Source: Pollenia angustigena (lineage: Eukaryota > Arthropoda > Insecta > Diptera > Polleniidae). Taken from it: a stretch of 64,000 nt of DNA. The stretch is taken from NCBI GenBank assembly GCA_930367215.1, contig OV884059.1:147558511-147622510 (forward strand). Direction: 5' to 3'. The notes under the pieces are model-generated. The model had not been told where the DNA came from. It saw only the letters and a program-made list of their open reading frames with translations, and made no database searches. The position numbers and the translations under genes are program-made. Shown piece by piece: positions 45,585 through 57,327 of this stretch; position 1 is the first letter of the stretch, and each line of letters begins with the position of its first letter.

Positions 45585-46372
45585 ATCCCTGCCGTCAAAT
45601 GATAGCTAACTACAAAAAGAGCCAACTTTAAGTTAGCTTGTATAGACTAACTTAAAGCCAACTACTAAGCAATACAAAATTTACATTAACCAAAGTGTAT
45701 ACAAACACTGTGTATTTTAAGTAGAAAGTGCCAAGTCGAATGGCAAACAAACGCCTCCAAGACCCACAAAAGATTTGATTATTTAGGGCCATTATTACAA
45801 TATACGGAGTAGAAATTGGTAATCGGTAATGGCCAGGATATAGTATAATTAAAAAATTAAATAAAATAACTTAATACAATTTTAATAAAATAGTTAATTT
45901 AAAAAACCAACATAGGCCCGTTTTCACTACTTACCGATAGCTAAAAGAAGACTTTAAATGGCCCATTAAAAAGTGTTCCATTATTAAAACTTTACTTTAA
46001 CCTAAAGTGAGCGATAAAGTATATTAAGGTTAATCCTACCTGGTAGGTTGAAGTAAAATTGTTATAATAGAACACTTTTTATACGGCCGATAAAATCTTA
46101 CCTTTAGCTATCGGTAAGTTGTGAAAACGGGCCTTAAAGTAGTAAGTTTATAGCTAGCTACAAAAAGTTAACTTCAAGTAAACGGCTAGGTAAATAACTT
46201 TAAAGTTAACTGAAAGTAATGCAGAGTCGGACAATTGACTACTTCCTAGGACATCGCAATGTTAAAATAGTTAGTTAATTACCTATAAAAGTAATGCAAG
46301 TGTCAACCACCACTCCTTGAGAAATAGTTAACTTTCAGTTAATTTAAAGTTAACTGAATGTCCGACAGGGAT
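45585..46372. mobile_element. MITE with ATCCCTG ends
   Basis: Left ATCCCTGCCGTCAAATGATA, right complement ATCCCTGTCGGACATTCAGT: an imperfect inverted repeat followed by many AGTTAAC/GTTAACT motifs. It contains the 45915-46133 MITE. Subterminal block TCCTAGGACATCGCAATG (46243) is shared with the 50-kb MITE family. Confidence 0.7.
45915..46133. mobile_element. 219-bp MITE with GGCCCG ends, complete
   Basis: Inverted ends GGCCCGTTTTCACTACTTAC and GTAAGTTGTGAAAACGGGCC. Internally AAAAAGTGTTCCA is inverted as GAACACTTTTT. Partial copy at 861-1228. Confidence 0.9.
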
Positions 46373-48081
46373 AATTTCATTTAAAAAATATATTTTATTT
46401 TGGGACCAAAGCTGTTCATTGTAAATAATTTTCTTCTAAATATTGGCTCAAAATGAATTATTTACAATTTGTAACTGTTTTTCAAAAATTAAAATATGTT
46501 AAATTTATTTAATACTTCTTAAAATTAAATATAAATCAGATTCAAATAATTTACGATAATGTCTTTCAAATATTATTTCTTCTCTTGGAAGTTAAATTCA
46601 CTATTATTTGAATTTATATTATTCAAATTAATATTTTAAGAATATATTCAAATCAATAGAAAAGCACACAAATTTGCTTGAAAAAAATTTAGTTTAGAAG
46701 AAAAAAATAAAATAAATTTGTATAAAACTATTTCAGACTTCGTATGAAAAAATTTTATAAATTAAAAAAAAATGCCTAAATATTTTAATTCAACAAAAAT
46801 TTTTTGAATTACTCATAATCTGTTCTTCGATATTAGAATTATTATGTTTTTTTCTTTTATTCCAAAATTGAAAAAAATTTATAAACGTTATTACCTTTTA
46901 TATAATAAGTAAGAGTGGTATTTAAATTGATTTCTAGCGCATAACTGTGCGTTTCTATTTGGAAAACAATGGCAAGGAAGTTTTATTACAAAGTGCTTAG
47001 AGCTCAGTCCATGGTCTTACATACATTTGCTTCGAGCAATTCAACCTCAAAACAACCTCACAAATTGTACTTTACCATAATTCAAGGAATATAATATTGC
47101 TTTTAGTTTCTGGCCAGTTTTCTGCCGAATTTATGTCTAATTGCCATGGAAAATAACCTTGAGTTAGTTAAGTAACCAGTCTGCATAATATCGTTAAATT
47201 TTTTAAATTTTCAAATACGAAATCGTCTTACTTTTAATGTTTGAATTTTAAAATGGAGCTGCACTTTTTTTATTTCAGTATTTTATTACATTGTCTTCCT
47301 CATTTTTCAAGGAAAAATTAAAAAAAAAATTAATAGAAATTTTTGTATTTAAAATTTTTTTGTTTGAATCATGGTAGAATAATACAAGGTATAGTCATTA
47401 GAAATTTTGTTCTCAATTAGAAAACCAATAGAATGTCAAATTTATTTCAAACAAAAGAAAATGCCAAAAAGTAAAATAAATTTAAAAAAAATTTTAAAAT
47501 TAAAATAAAAAAGTTACTAAAATAATTTTTTAAATCCGACAAAAAAATTGACTAAAAAATTTTGCATATGCAATTGTTCTTTTGAACAAAAAAAAGTACA
47601 ATTTTTAATACATGTCCCGAAAATAAATCGAAATTGTGGAGTGATTCATGCGGTCAAAAATCAAAAATCAAAACGTGCCCGTTTGACGCCCTGTGCTAAA
47701 CCATCTGTTATTCCTGTAAAAGGAATAACATCTATGTCCTTTATAATATTACTTTTTTTTAAATAAACAAAATTTTTCTGTATGTCGTTCGGTAATTTGT
47801 TTAATTTTTTATTCTATTTCTCTTGTTTGACATTACATGGGTAAAAAAATTGACAACTCTCTCTAATGAACCTACCTGGTACTTATTATACTATGGTTGG
47901 AATATTTTTATTTTCTACTAATTTTGTTGAATAAAAATTCTAAAGCTATAAATCAAATTTTTTTATTTGAATTAAATTGATTTGAATATATTCAGCTAAA
48001 AATATTTGAATATAAAAAGAATTATAGAAAATTTTTGAGAATCCAACTTATTTAATATTAAAAAGTTCAAATAATTTTTCA
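46373..48081. other. No gene; AT-rich presumed intron
   Basis: Long A/T-rich stretch with no open frame above background and no recognised repeat. Confidence 0.45.
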
Positions 48082-48772
48082 AAAATTCCTTTCTTCACAA
48101 AAATAATTTAATAAAAATTAAATTTCATGAACTTAAGCCTAATTAAAAATATTAAAAATTTGGATTAAAAACCATAAATAGTTCAACAAAATAACCACAA
48201 TACTAATTATTGTTAAAGCTAAGGCACGAGCTCTATGTGTACATTTGTCATTCAAGTTGTGCTGAAAAAGGTCAACAGAAAAGAGAAAGACAAAGTGAAA
48301 AAACAAAAAATGTACTTGGACTTCAAGAAAAATTCTTGACGAAAGTACGAAAAAACAGAAGTAAAGGAAAAAACATGTAAAATCAATTAAAATGGATAAT
48401 CATTCAGGAAAAGCAAATTTCGATCTACCAAAAATGTTAAAATACAATTTGGTTTAAGGATTGATGTTTGACTAGTGACGTCAGCAGTCGTCGATGGCTG
48501 CGAGTGTAAGACGGCAAATTCATCTGAGGAGATCGAGTGGTTGCGATCGAAACATGTCATGGTAACCTGCCGGCCAGGGTTCGAGCCCGAACCACGTCAA
48601 GAATGAAAGATTATCAATAACAATTTTAATTAATTTTCATGTTGTAAAATTCCTTTCTTCACAAAAATAATTTAATAAAAATTAAATTTCATGAACTTAA
48701 GCCTAATTAAAAATATTAAAAATTTGGATTAAAAACCATAAATAGTTCAACAAAATAACCACAATACTAATT
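48082..48772. mobile_element. Element with 127-bp direct terminal repeats and a tRNA-like core
   Basis: 48082-48208 and 48646-48772 are near-identical direct repeats, 564 bp apart. Between them lie a copy of the spacer of the 14-kb palindrome and the tRNA-like module (A-box-like GATCGAGTGGTTGCG at 48531, B-box-like GGGTTCGAGCCC at 48577). The same terminal sequence is inverted, not direct, in the 11-kb copy and the palindrome. Could be a rearranged foldback element or a TRIM-like LTR element; no target duplication found. Confidence 0.7.
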
Positions 48773-49047
48773 TTTTTATAGTACATTTTAATTAAAAATG
48801 TCTAAATATATCAGAATTTTATTCGATTTTATAAAAATTAATACCACAAATATTTTACCAAAAAATTCTTAAACTAAAATTGTTTTTATTTTATTTTATA
48901 AAACAGAAATTAAAATTAAAAAAAAGTATTTTAATTTCGTATTTAATTCCTATCTTACAGCTATGTTTGGGACACACTGATACAAATGTATACATATGTT
49001 TTTTTGTATGTAACATAATTTTTTTTTTTGTTTCAATTTATTAAAAA

Positions 49048-49962
49048 CTAGCTTAACCCGGTGCGCTTCGCTACACTGCTTTAACCACTTTATCGGTTGA
49101 GAGATATTTAATATATGCATCCTATGGAAGGTATTTCCCCCCTGCGCCTACCCGCTTTATTTTTATTTTCAAAAGTGTAGTGTACCATAAGAGTGACTTC
49201 TACAAAGTTTGAACATTCTCACTATAACAGTTTTTAAGATATCCGATATTTAACATTGGCGTCCTATGGGGGGTAACACTTCCCCCGCTGCTATTTTATT
49301 TCAATTTTGGGGCACAGAAGATCCTACTACCAAAAGTTAAACAAATTGCTTGCAGCGGCTCTTATTAATATTTCTATCTATGAGGGGTACTGGTCTTCCT
49401 CTGGCTACCCCGCCCATTTCTATATTGAAATTTATAGTTAACCATAATAGTAGCTTTAACCACGTTTTAAGACTATCCCTTTAATAGTTCTTCAGTTGAG
49501 CGATATTTAATATATGGATCCTATGGGAGGATTTCCCCTCCTGCGCCTACCCGCTTTATTTCTATTTTCAAAAGTGAAGTATACCATAAGGGTGACTTCT
49601 ACAAATTTTGAACATTCTCACTATAACAGTTCTTAAGATATGCGAAATTAAACATTGGCGTCCTATGTGGGAATCCACTTCCCCCGCTGCTACTTTATTT
49701 CAATTTTGGGGCTCAGAAGATCCTACTACCAAAAGTTCAACAAAATGCGTGAAGCGGCTCTTAAGCTATGCGATATTTAATATTGGCATCCAATGGGGGG
49801 TACCAATTCCCCTGCCCCTATCGAAAAAATAAGTAGCCTATTTTATATTTAGGGCTCACGAGATGCTACTGTAAAAATTTCAGGAAAATCGGTTCAGTAG
49901 TTTAGGAGTCTATAAGCCAACAAACAAACAAACATACAAGTGTTTCATTTTTATATATATAG
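49048..49962. mobile_element. CTAGCTTAACCCGG element with two ~390-bp internal repeats
   Basis: Begins CTAGCTTAACCCGGTGCG and ends with AAACAAACAAACATACAAG, then TATATATATAG, a structure common to short insect retroelement or Helitron-type copies. Two internal units (about 49100-49480 and 49497-49770) share the CTGCGCCTACCCGCTTTATT, GACTTCTACAAA and AAGATCCTACTACCAAAAG blocks. A frame at 49608 is inside the repeat and not called. Its start resembles that of the 32.5-kb units (ACTAGATGACCCG). Confidence 0.65.
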
Positions 49963-50449
49963 TAGTGCTGGGATACAATCGATATTTTCAACTATCGATA
50001 TTTATCGATAGTTCAGATTTCACTATCGATATATCGATATTACTATCGACTGAATGTTTGTACTTGTGCAGGAAAACTTTAATTATTTTTTTATAAGGCT
50101 ACAGTTCGTTGTTTTTATCACTGTATTGATGTATGAGACGTATGTATATCAGAGAATAGCTTTTTGCAATTGAAAAAAAATCGCATTTTATTAACGACAA
50201 CAAATACACACGCTTACGGTCATACAGTCAAACTCGCGCAACCGCAAATATTCGCTGCTGGTTTGCAGTCATTCAAATAACGCACATCGTGCTTTGTTAT
50301 TTATACAATCGTTGCCTTCGTTTTTTTTTTATAAAGATTCTAAGTGTTCTGAGCGCAAATGATTGTTTGGTAAAGAAACAAAAAATACAAACGAAAGAGC
50401 CAGAAATCAAACAATCATTACTCATGTATTTATGCAGCATTAACTATGT

Positions 50450-50836
50450 ACCCTGCAAATAAAATTGGACCACCTGACCCATTTTGATAAAATGGACTAC
50501 TCCATGGACTAGTCCGATGTAATGCAAGCATGGACCATGCCATTGTTAAAAAGTGTTTGTAGTGAGACGACATGTCTTCGTTTTTTAACGACATGCTTTC
50601 GTGTTTAAACGACTTCAAAACTAATCCTCTTGAGTATACCATGGAGTAGTTTTAAAACTACTCCTTACTGGTCCTTAGTGGTCCAAAGGTGGGTTATATG
50701 GTCCTCTCCTAGGACATCGTAATGTTAAATAGACCAGGTTTTTTCCATACGTTTGGGTTACTTGTGGACTAGTCCTGGTCCCTTGTGGACTACTCTTTAC
50801 ACGCGTGTTTGGACTGGTCCTATTATTTGCAGGGTA
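50450..50836. mobile_element. ~387-bp MITE, TA-flanked CCCTGCAAATAA family, copy 1
   Basis: Ends CCCTGCAAATAA and the imperfect complement TATTATTTGCAGGG, each flanked by TA. Internally it has inverted GGAGTAGTTTTAAAACTACT, a perfect palindrome, plus the TCCTAGGACATCGTAATG block. This copy shows the empty site used by copy 3. Confidence 0.88.
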
Positions 50837-50935
50837 GTACAAAAAAAAAAAATTTAAATGAAACTAAACACACATACTTATGTAGGTACACACAATTTCC
50901 ATAGAAACAAAAAGTACAGTAGTAGTAGTAGTAGG

Positions 50936-51793
50936 TACCCTGCAAATAAAATTGGACCACCTGACCCATTTTGATAAAATGGACTACTCCATGGACTAGT
51001 CCGATGTAATGCAAGCATGGACCATGCCATTGTTAAAAAGTGTTTGTACCCTGCAAATAAAATTGGACCACCTGACCCATTTTGATAAAATGGACTACTC
51101 CATGGACTAGTCCGATGTAATGCAAGCATGGACCATGTCATTGTTAAAAAGTGTTTGTAGTGTGACGACATGTCTTCGTTTTTTAACGACATGCTTTCGT
51201 TTTTAAACGACTTCAAAACTAATCCTCTTGAGTATACCATGGAGTAGTTTTAAAACTACTCCTAAGTGGTCCAAAGGTGGGTTATATACCATGGAGTAGT
51301 TTTAAAACTACTCCTTAGTGGTCCAAAGGTGGGTTATATGGTCCTCTCCTAGGACATCGTAATGTTAAATAGACCAGGTTTTTTCCATACGTTTGGGTTA
51401 CTTTTGGACTAGTCCTGGTCCCTTGTGGACTACTCTTTACACGCGTGTTTGGACTGGTCCTATTATTTGCAGGGTAGTGAGACGACATGTCTTCGTTTTT
51501 TAACGACATGCTTTCGTGTTTAAACGACTTCAAAACTAATCCTCTTGAGTATACCATGGAGTAGTTTTAAAACTACTCCTTACTGGTCCAAAGGTGGGTT
51601 ATATACCATGGAGTAGTTTTAAAACTACTCCTTAGTGGTCCAAAGGTGGGTTATATGGTCCTCTCCTAGGACATCGTAATGTTAAATAGACCAGGTTTTT
51701 TCCATACGTTTGGGTTACTTGTGGACTAGTCCTGGTCCCTTGTGGACTACTCTTTACACGCGTGTTTGGACTGGTCCTATTATTTGCAGGGTA
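50936..51793. mobile_element. CCCTGCAAATAA MITE, copy 2, interrupted by copy 3
   Basis: The left part (50936-51046) and the right part (51477-51793) join into one element like copy 1. They are separated by copy 3. The palindromic GGAGTAGTTTTAAAACTACT segment is present twice in the right part. Confidence 0.88.
51047..51476. mobile_element. CCCTGCAAATAA MITE, copy 3, inside copy 2
   Basis: Inserted at GTGTTTG-TA-GTGAG: the TA appears on both sides, while copy 1 has a single TA at this point. This shows directly that the family duplicates TA, as Tc1/mariner-type elements do. It also has the 57-bp internal duplication. Confidence 0.9.
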
Positions 51794-52005
51794 CAATGTA
51801 TTTTTGTTATTGTTGTTAATTTTGAAAAAGCGTCTCATCGTTGTTTATTGTTGTTGTTGTTAATGTAAACAAAAGTATAGAGAATGTGCTCTTTTGAATT
51901 TACTCAGTTGTGTTATATTGCGTGAGCAACAAAAATGCAAATAAAGCACTTTCAATAAAAAACGAATAAATGAAAATATCAAATGTGTACGAAAGGAAAA
52001 AAAAA

Positions 52006-52245
52006 TTACCAACGTTGAACTTTGTTTTGCATGTATAGAGTTATTGTAAATTTTAGCGTATGAATAAATGCACAAAAATAGTGTGTTTTGAGGTTCTCTG
52101 ATGTATATACGCAGGTTATTCTAGATTGCAGTTTTTTAAAAATTGATAAGTACCTTTCTGAAGGAACCGAAGTAACAGAGCCTATAATATATTCCATTGC
52201 AACTTTAAAAAATTTTCTAAATTCTAAACCCAAAAACTTAATCAA
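52006..52245 (-). pseudogene. hAT transposase C-terminal (dimerisation) fragment
   Basis: About 60 codons include SVTSVPSERYLSIFKKLQSR, corresponding to the hAT family signature S.ASERLFS.AG.I...R and the following LKTHYF. Nothing else of the transposase is readable next to it, so most of the gene has been lost to deletion or insertions. Confidence 0.75.
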
Positions 52246-52479
52246 TCTGGCGGACTTATCCTCTAATGGTCGTTCATTGTTTTGTCTTATACTTGCAATA
52301 AATATATATATATAAACATGTAAAAATTTCGACTTAAAGTCCCTTAATTAGCAGTAAAAAGCACTGCTAAGCAATCCATACCACTTGCCATTCTTGTTGT
52401 TTGTATTCATTGCTGTAATTCAGCGCGAATTAATAATAGCAAGTAAAAAATTTTCGGCAAAAAACTGTGTGTGTATAAT

Positions 52480-53070
52480 AGACTGGTCGCAATTTTTTTT
52501 TTTTTTAATTTAATTGTTTGCGCTGCTTAAAATATGAGGTTTGGTGTAAGAAATCATGATCTAATTTTCCAGGTCAATCCGACGGTGCCTAGCCGTGCCG
52601 AGTGGGACCCAAAGTTCCCCATATTAAAAAAAAAAAATCTTTTCTATCAGATCTTTATAGTTATACTAGTTGAATTGAAAAGCCGAAAATCAAAAATATG
52701 GCTTCGTTACGATCTTCCGCAGAGAAAGTACTTCAAGTGTGCCAAATTTCAGCTTCCTATGTCATCAGATGGCTTCAGAAAGTTGCGGAAAGAATAGGAC
52801 ATACATGCAAACATCCTGACATACTAAGAAATTATATATTGTATAGATAGATTAACATATGTTCGCGCAACTCAAAAACGCTTTAGCTTATTGAAAAACT
52901 AAAAAAAACCAAAGTACCGCAATAAAATTTACGTGCCCACCCGGCACGGCTAGGCACCGTCGGATTGACCTGAAAAATTAGATCATGATTTCTTACACCA
53001 AACCTCATATTTTAAGCAGCGCAAACAATTAAATTTAAAAAAAAAATCCCATACAAGATGCGACCAGTCT
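52480..53070. mobile_element. 591-bp foldback element, AGACTGGTCGCA ends
   Basis: 52480-52608 and about 52938-53070 are inverted over ~130 bp, including AGACTGGTCGCA ends, GCGCTGCTTAAAATATGAGG and AGGTCAATCCGACGGTGCCT. The 87-codon frame at 52534 starts inside the arm and has no domain. Nested in the 3.2-kb hAT element. Confidence 0.88.
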
Positions 53071-53249
53071 TCATAGCTGTATTTTAAATAATAATAATAT
53101 CGATATTGATATTTTTCCTATCGATATTTTCGATATTTTAAGACTATCGATAATATCGATAGTCTATCGATAGTTTCCCAGCACTAATATATAGAAGAAA
53201 CATTTATTTTGAACTACCTTGTGATTGTTCCAGGCTGTTACATACAGTC

Positions 53250-53415
53250 TACAACTGACATGAAATGCTTAACATTAACACTAAAATGATGTTAGTGTTA
53301 AGTATAGACTCATCATGTTAGAGGTTTTATCGTGTTATAACACGGTTGTTAATGCAAATGTTTTAACAACGCTTTTATAACATCATGTTATAACAGCAAA
53401 TTATGTCAGTTGTAG
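53250..53415. mobile_element. 166-bp MITE, CTACAACTGACAT ends, complete
   Basis: Perfect 13-bp terminal inverted repeats. Interior is nearly the same as 5567-5720. Contains further inverted motifs (TGTTAGTGTTAA). Confidence 0.92.
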
Positions 53416-53514
53416 GCGCGGAGTTATGTATAAATTTTTTTTTTAACGAAGTTTAAAGTAATATCTAATACCGAGGTTTTTTTTAGTCAGATTTCGGTTT
53501 TTAGCAGAGTTACC

Positions 53515-54979
53515 ACCAGAAATATTCAAAATTACACTTGAGATCAAGCAAAATTACCCGATTTAAATAAAATTACACCTGATATAAAATTGAAGTTTTA
53601 TTTAATAAAAGACATTTACAAAGAATCAAAAACACAACAAACTCATTGAAAGAAGATCAATATTAGTTAAACATTTAACAATCCTTTTGTAATTTAAAAT
53701 AAATTAGCATTAAAGACTTAAAAACAATTAATAACCAACATACAATAAAACTCCTAATATAATGAGTTTAAATTCCAAATTTGGTTGCATATATCTAGGG
53801 AAGGTTTAAAATGTTCATTGCCATTCCTTTATAATGGGTAATTTTTAAGACCGAAATAGCTAACGAAAGGTTAGCTGTCAAATTAACTGGCATACTGCTC
53901 TCTGTTTTTGCTCAGGCACATCATCATGCTTGAACGCCACCGAATAATCCAAATTTACTATGAAAATCAGCCATCGATTTTCGCAACGTATAGGCGACTT
54001 TATGATTTAAATGACGCAACTTATTTTTTCACAATTGAAGGCAATGTGTTGATTTAGAGAAATTAAACTGTCAATTAGACTTCAAGCAAGTCTGAGTTTA
54101 GACGAGCGAACATTTGGAAGGAAAACATCTAGAATTCTCTTTTGTTTTTTCATTCCGAACACAAAAACCATTCTCTCTTCCCCACCCGTAATTTGCTTCC
54201 AAATAAAATGTTTCCCTTCCAAATGTTTCCCTGCCTAAATGGGCACAAACAATTGACGTTTTGGAGGGTCAACATTGTTCATTTTATTCGTGATATGCAG
54301 CCAGCAATGCTCGAAAGGATTGGTCCTCTGCAATGCGTTCAAATGGTAGTGCGGTGTATTAATCTGCGATTAAAATTCATTTGTTTTGTGTTTTTTGCCA
54401 TATTAAGTTTCATGGTCTTACCAGATACCCTTTATACCTTATGTAGTAAACAAAATTCCTGCAGGGTTTTATACAACTGTCCCTTTCGCAATTCAGTTTT
54501 ACAACTTTTAGGGGCGTTAAATATTTTTCAAACTTAAGCATTTAAAAGTCTCCAGACACAAAAAAATTTAATTATATGTTGGAGTATTGGAAACATTTCT
54601 ACCCCCAGGCTAGTTTGTAGTTTTAATAACTTTTTTGAATAAACTTCAGGTTCTAAATCATTCGATTTATCCAAATCTAAAAAGAGTCCACCTTGCGACA
54701 TTTATTACCAAACTTTTAAAAACAGTTTTACTTAATGATTGAAGTCTTTTCCTTAAAAGAAACCGAGACTTTGGTTCAGAACACTGAGTATTTTGTATCA
54801 ACAATTTTTAAAAAGAAATAAATATCATCACTGAAATCGAAACTTGATTTTATTTGGGTATCTTAAGTAAGAATTTCAAATAACACCTCAATAATACCTA
54901 AGAGAAATTACCCACGCTCTACCCACGACAGTAAAAATTATACCAAATTCGGGTAATTACCCACAAAGTGGCAACACTG
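53515..54979. mobile_element. 1,465-bp hAT-like element, complete copy
   Basis: Exact 8-bp duplication GTTTTTAG (53507-53514, 54980-54987). Ends CAGAGTTACCACC and GTGGCAACACTG. A 131-codon frame (54142-54537) lies within, but the copy at 1-742 does not preserve it and I see no domain. It inserted into a low-complexity CGGTTTCGATTTCGG-type sequence. Confidence 0.88.
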
Positions 54980-55059
54980 GTTTTTAGGCATTAAAACCGC
55001 GGTTTCGATTTCGGTTAAAGCCGAACGGCAATCCCTAGTTTCAATCTTCTTGTGGTCAG

Positions 55060-55200
55060 TTTTTATTACATTTATGTGGGATGGCTGTACACTTCGTTAG
55101 TTAGACCCATTCTTACGTATGGATGCTGTGTTTGGTGGGAGTCATTGAGATTGGCTTGTCGAAGGAATCTTCTGTCTAAGGCTCAGAGGTGTGCTTCAAT
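55060..55200 (+). pseudogene. Non-LTR retrotransposon RT C-terminal fragment
   Basis: About 45 codons: GWLYTSLVRPILTYGCCVWW, then NLLSKAQRCAS. This is the conserved segment following the RT domain of LOA/R1/jockey-like elements, and it is the part that would follow the fragment at 28693-29055. It is cut at both ends. Confidence 0.85.
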
Positions 55201-55285
55201 CCCGTCCCGGGAATTCCCGGGAATTTCAATTACATATTATTTTTTTCGCTTTCCCGGGATTTTTGTTTCGGGATCCCGGGAAATA
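55200..55285. repeat. CCCGGG-rich element end
   Basis: CCCGTCCCGGGAATTCCCGG and TTTCCCGGGATTTTTGTTTC with GGATCCCGGGAA: a set of palindromes starting exactly where the RT fragment stops, so probably the end of an inserted transposon. No partner end found. Confidence 0.55.
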
Positions 55286-56310
55286 AAAAGTTCTTCATAG
55301 TTTCAGAAAACAGCTATTTATACTTTAAAATTTAGTTTTCTATTCCCTAAAAATTAGCATCAGTTGATGGGTTGTCGATTAGATCAATTACAAGAAGTGA
55401 GTACATTCGTAAATCAATGTCTACTGATGCAGTAATCCTACTAAAAGCAGAATGGGCAGTGCAGCAGTTGATAATAAATAAATTTAGTGAAGTGAAGAGT
55501 TAATAAAGAACATAAATTCAAAATAAGATGCAGTCAGTAAATTTTCATTGTCCATGGATAAGTCTTAATAATAGGAGATACCTAAACAGATCGCTTCTTT
55601 ATTGCAACAAAGTCATATCTACAAAAAAAACGAGCTTGGCAAAATGCGATTAAAGTTTTCAAAATGTACCGATTTATAGATATATTTTGCTATAACTTCG
55701 GTTCAGTTTTAGATAAAATACTGATTTTTTGTTACGAGAAGGTATGAAGGAACACTTTGCTTAATTAGCTTAAAATTTTTAATTTTTTGAGATATGACTA
55801 TATTGCAATAAAGGATATGTTTATAAGGTGATAAACACAAATTTGTTTCATTTTGTGACGGCTTATATACCCGGGAGGTGCAGGGAAACCGAAAAAAAAA
55901 ACTATGGAGACTCGTATAAGATACTACAACATACAATTTTAAAAACACATTGTCCTAACGATTACAGTTGGATCATGTAAGAAGAAGTCCGGTTGATGCT
56001 ATTTCTTGCAAAGAACAAATTGTTTCTGATTGTGAATTAGAAGCATGCAACAACTTTAAACTTTTGCACTTTAAACTATTTTTCCAATATCGGTAAAAAA
56101 AGTGTACGAAATTTTTCGGAAACATGGTAATTAGTAAATAAAATCACAAATATACTCTTTGTCGAATTCCTAAACGCATTGAATGTGTCTGAATGTTATT
56201 TCCTAAGCTGTTAAAAATGTTAATATATTTATTTTAAATATATATATATATATTACGATGGTCGTTAACTGTATGGATCAAATTTTTTTTCTATTTTTCC
56301 ATACTCAAAA
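55286..56310. other. No gene seen
   Basis: AT-rich. One short GC-rich spot TATACCCGGGAGGTGCAGGG at about 55865. Nothing assignable. Confidence 0.4.
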
Positions 56311-56395
56311 AAATTTTTAGGACGATCGGCGAAGGCTAAGCCTTCCCTCAAGCCCGCCAAAGTTTGAGAAAAATAGTAAAGTCCGACTTGTACAC
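56311..56395 (-). repeat. FADRPKNF repeat unit, copy 1
   Basis: On the minus strand it contains GGGCTTGAGGGAAGGCTTAG and CCTTCGCCGATCGTCC; the same block is at 60838-60902 and 61687-61745. It translates as FSQTLAGLREGLAFADRPKN. Function unknown. Confidence 0.7.
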
Positions 56396-57327
56396 TGAAC
56401 CAAAAATGGGAGGTAAATAGCGCAAAATGGCATGTAGATTTGAAGAAAAGTAGGTCATTATACAACTAACAAAAATTTCCGTCTATTTAACCCACATTTT
56501 TTAGTTAAATTTAAAATTTTAGTAAAATAATCAATTTGAAGAAAATTTGTCAATTTGAATAACATCAATCGTTATTAAGCATGGCGTAAATTTGACGAAA
56601 ATTTAGTTAAATAAAATAAAAAATTTGTTAAAATAACGAAAAATAATCTTCATATATAGAAATATTTCTTCATTTCAACTACCCTTTATTATTCAATTCA
56701 ACAAAATATCGTTAACTTTCAAAGCGTTTCAAAACCCCAGTAGAAAAAATTTAAAAAGTATCCTATATATTATTTAAACAATTTTATAATCTTGAGTATC
56801 AAAATAATCAACTGCCTATTTCACTAAATGCGAAACAAATCTTTCTTTCGCCCAACTACATGTAAAACAAAATCAAATTATAAAAAATAATTTTTGTTTC
56901 AAAGGTATTTGTGCGGAAGAAAGCGTTCTTTCCCCATCGTGAAATTGGCAGTAAATGTATTAAATTGAACTATAAATTATACAAAATTGTATTCAATAAT
57001 AGAGCTGTTTGTGTAAGGCGTTGGTCTAAAAGCCTAAGTCGTTTTGTTGGTGGAGACTAAATAACACGGTGTTACTTTAACCTATTGCAAAAAACAAACA
57101 TAGCATTTATGACAAAGTCTTACACAATCGGGCGCAGTATATACTTATAGTATACACAATCTATATAAAACTTTAATCTCTACTTGTACAAAATTATCAT
57201 AAATTAAAACTAACAACGTAAAAGAGTTAAAACCTAACGCTATTTATTATATAAAAATTTTTACAATCTAACAATTGTAGATTCATTCCTTCTTATAATT
57301 AAATAAAATAATAATAATGCCTATATC
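56396..57327. other. No gene seen
   Basis: AT-rich presumed intron with poly-A/T stretches. Confidence 0.4.

Larger units (their letters stand above)
49963..53186. mobile_element. 3,224-bp hAT element with TATCGAT-rich ends
   Basis: Exact 8-bp duplication ATATATAG (49955-49962, 53187-53194). Terminal inverted repeat TAGTGCTGGGA. Both ends continue into arrays of TATCGAT/ATATCGATA over 80-100 bp. It carries a C-terminal transposase fragment (52006-52245) and at least three inserted elements. It landed in the last bases of the 49048-49962 element. Confidence 0.92.
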
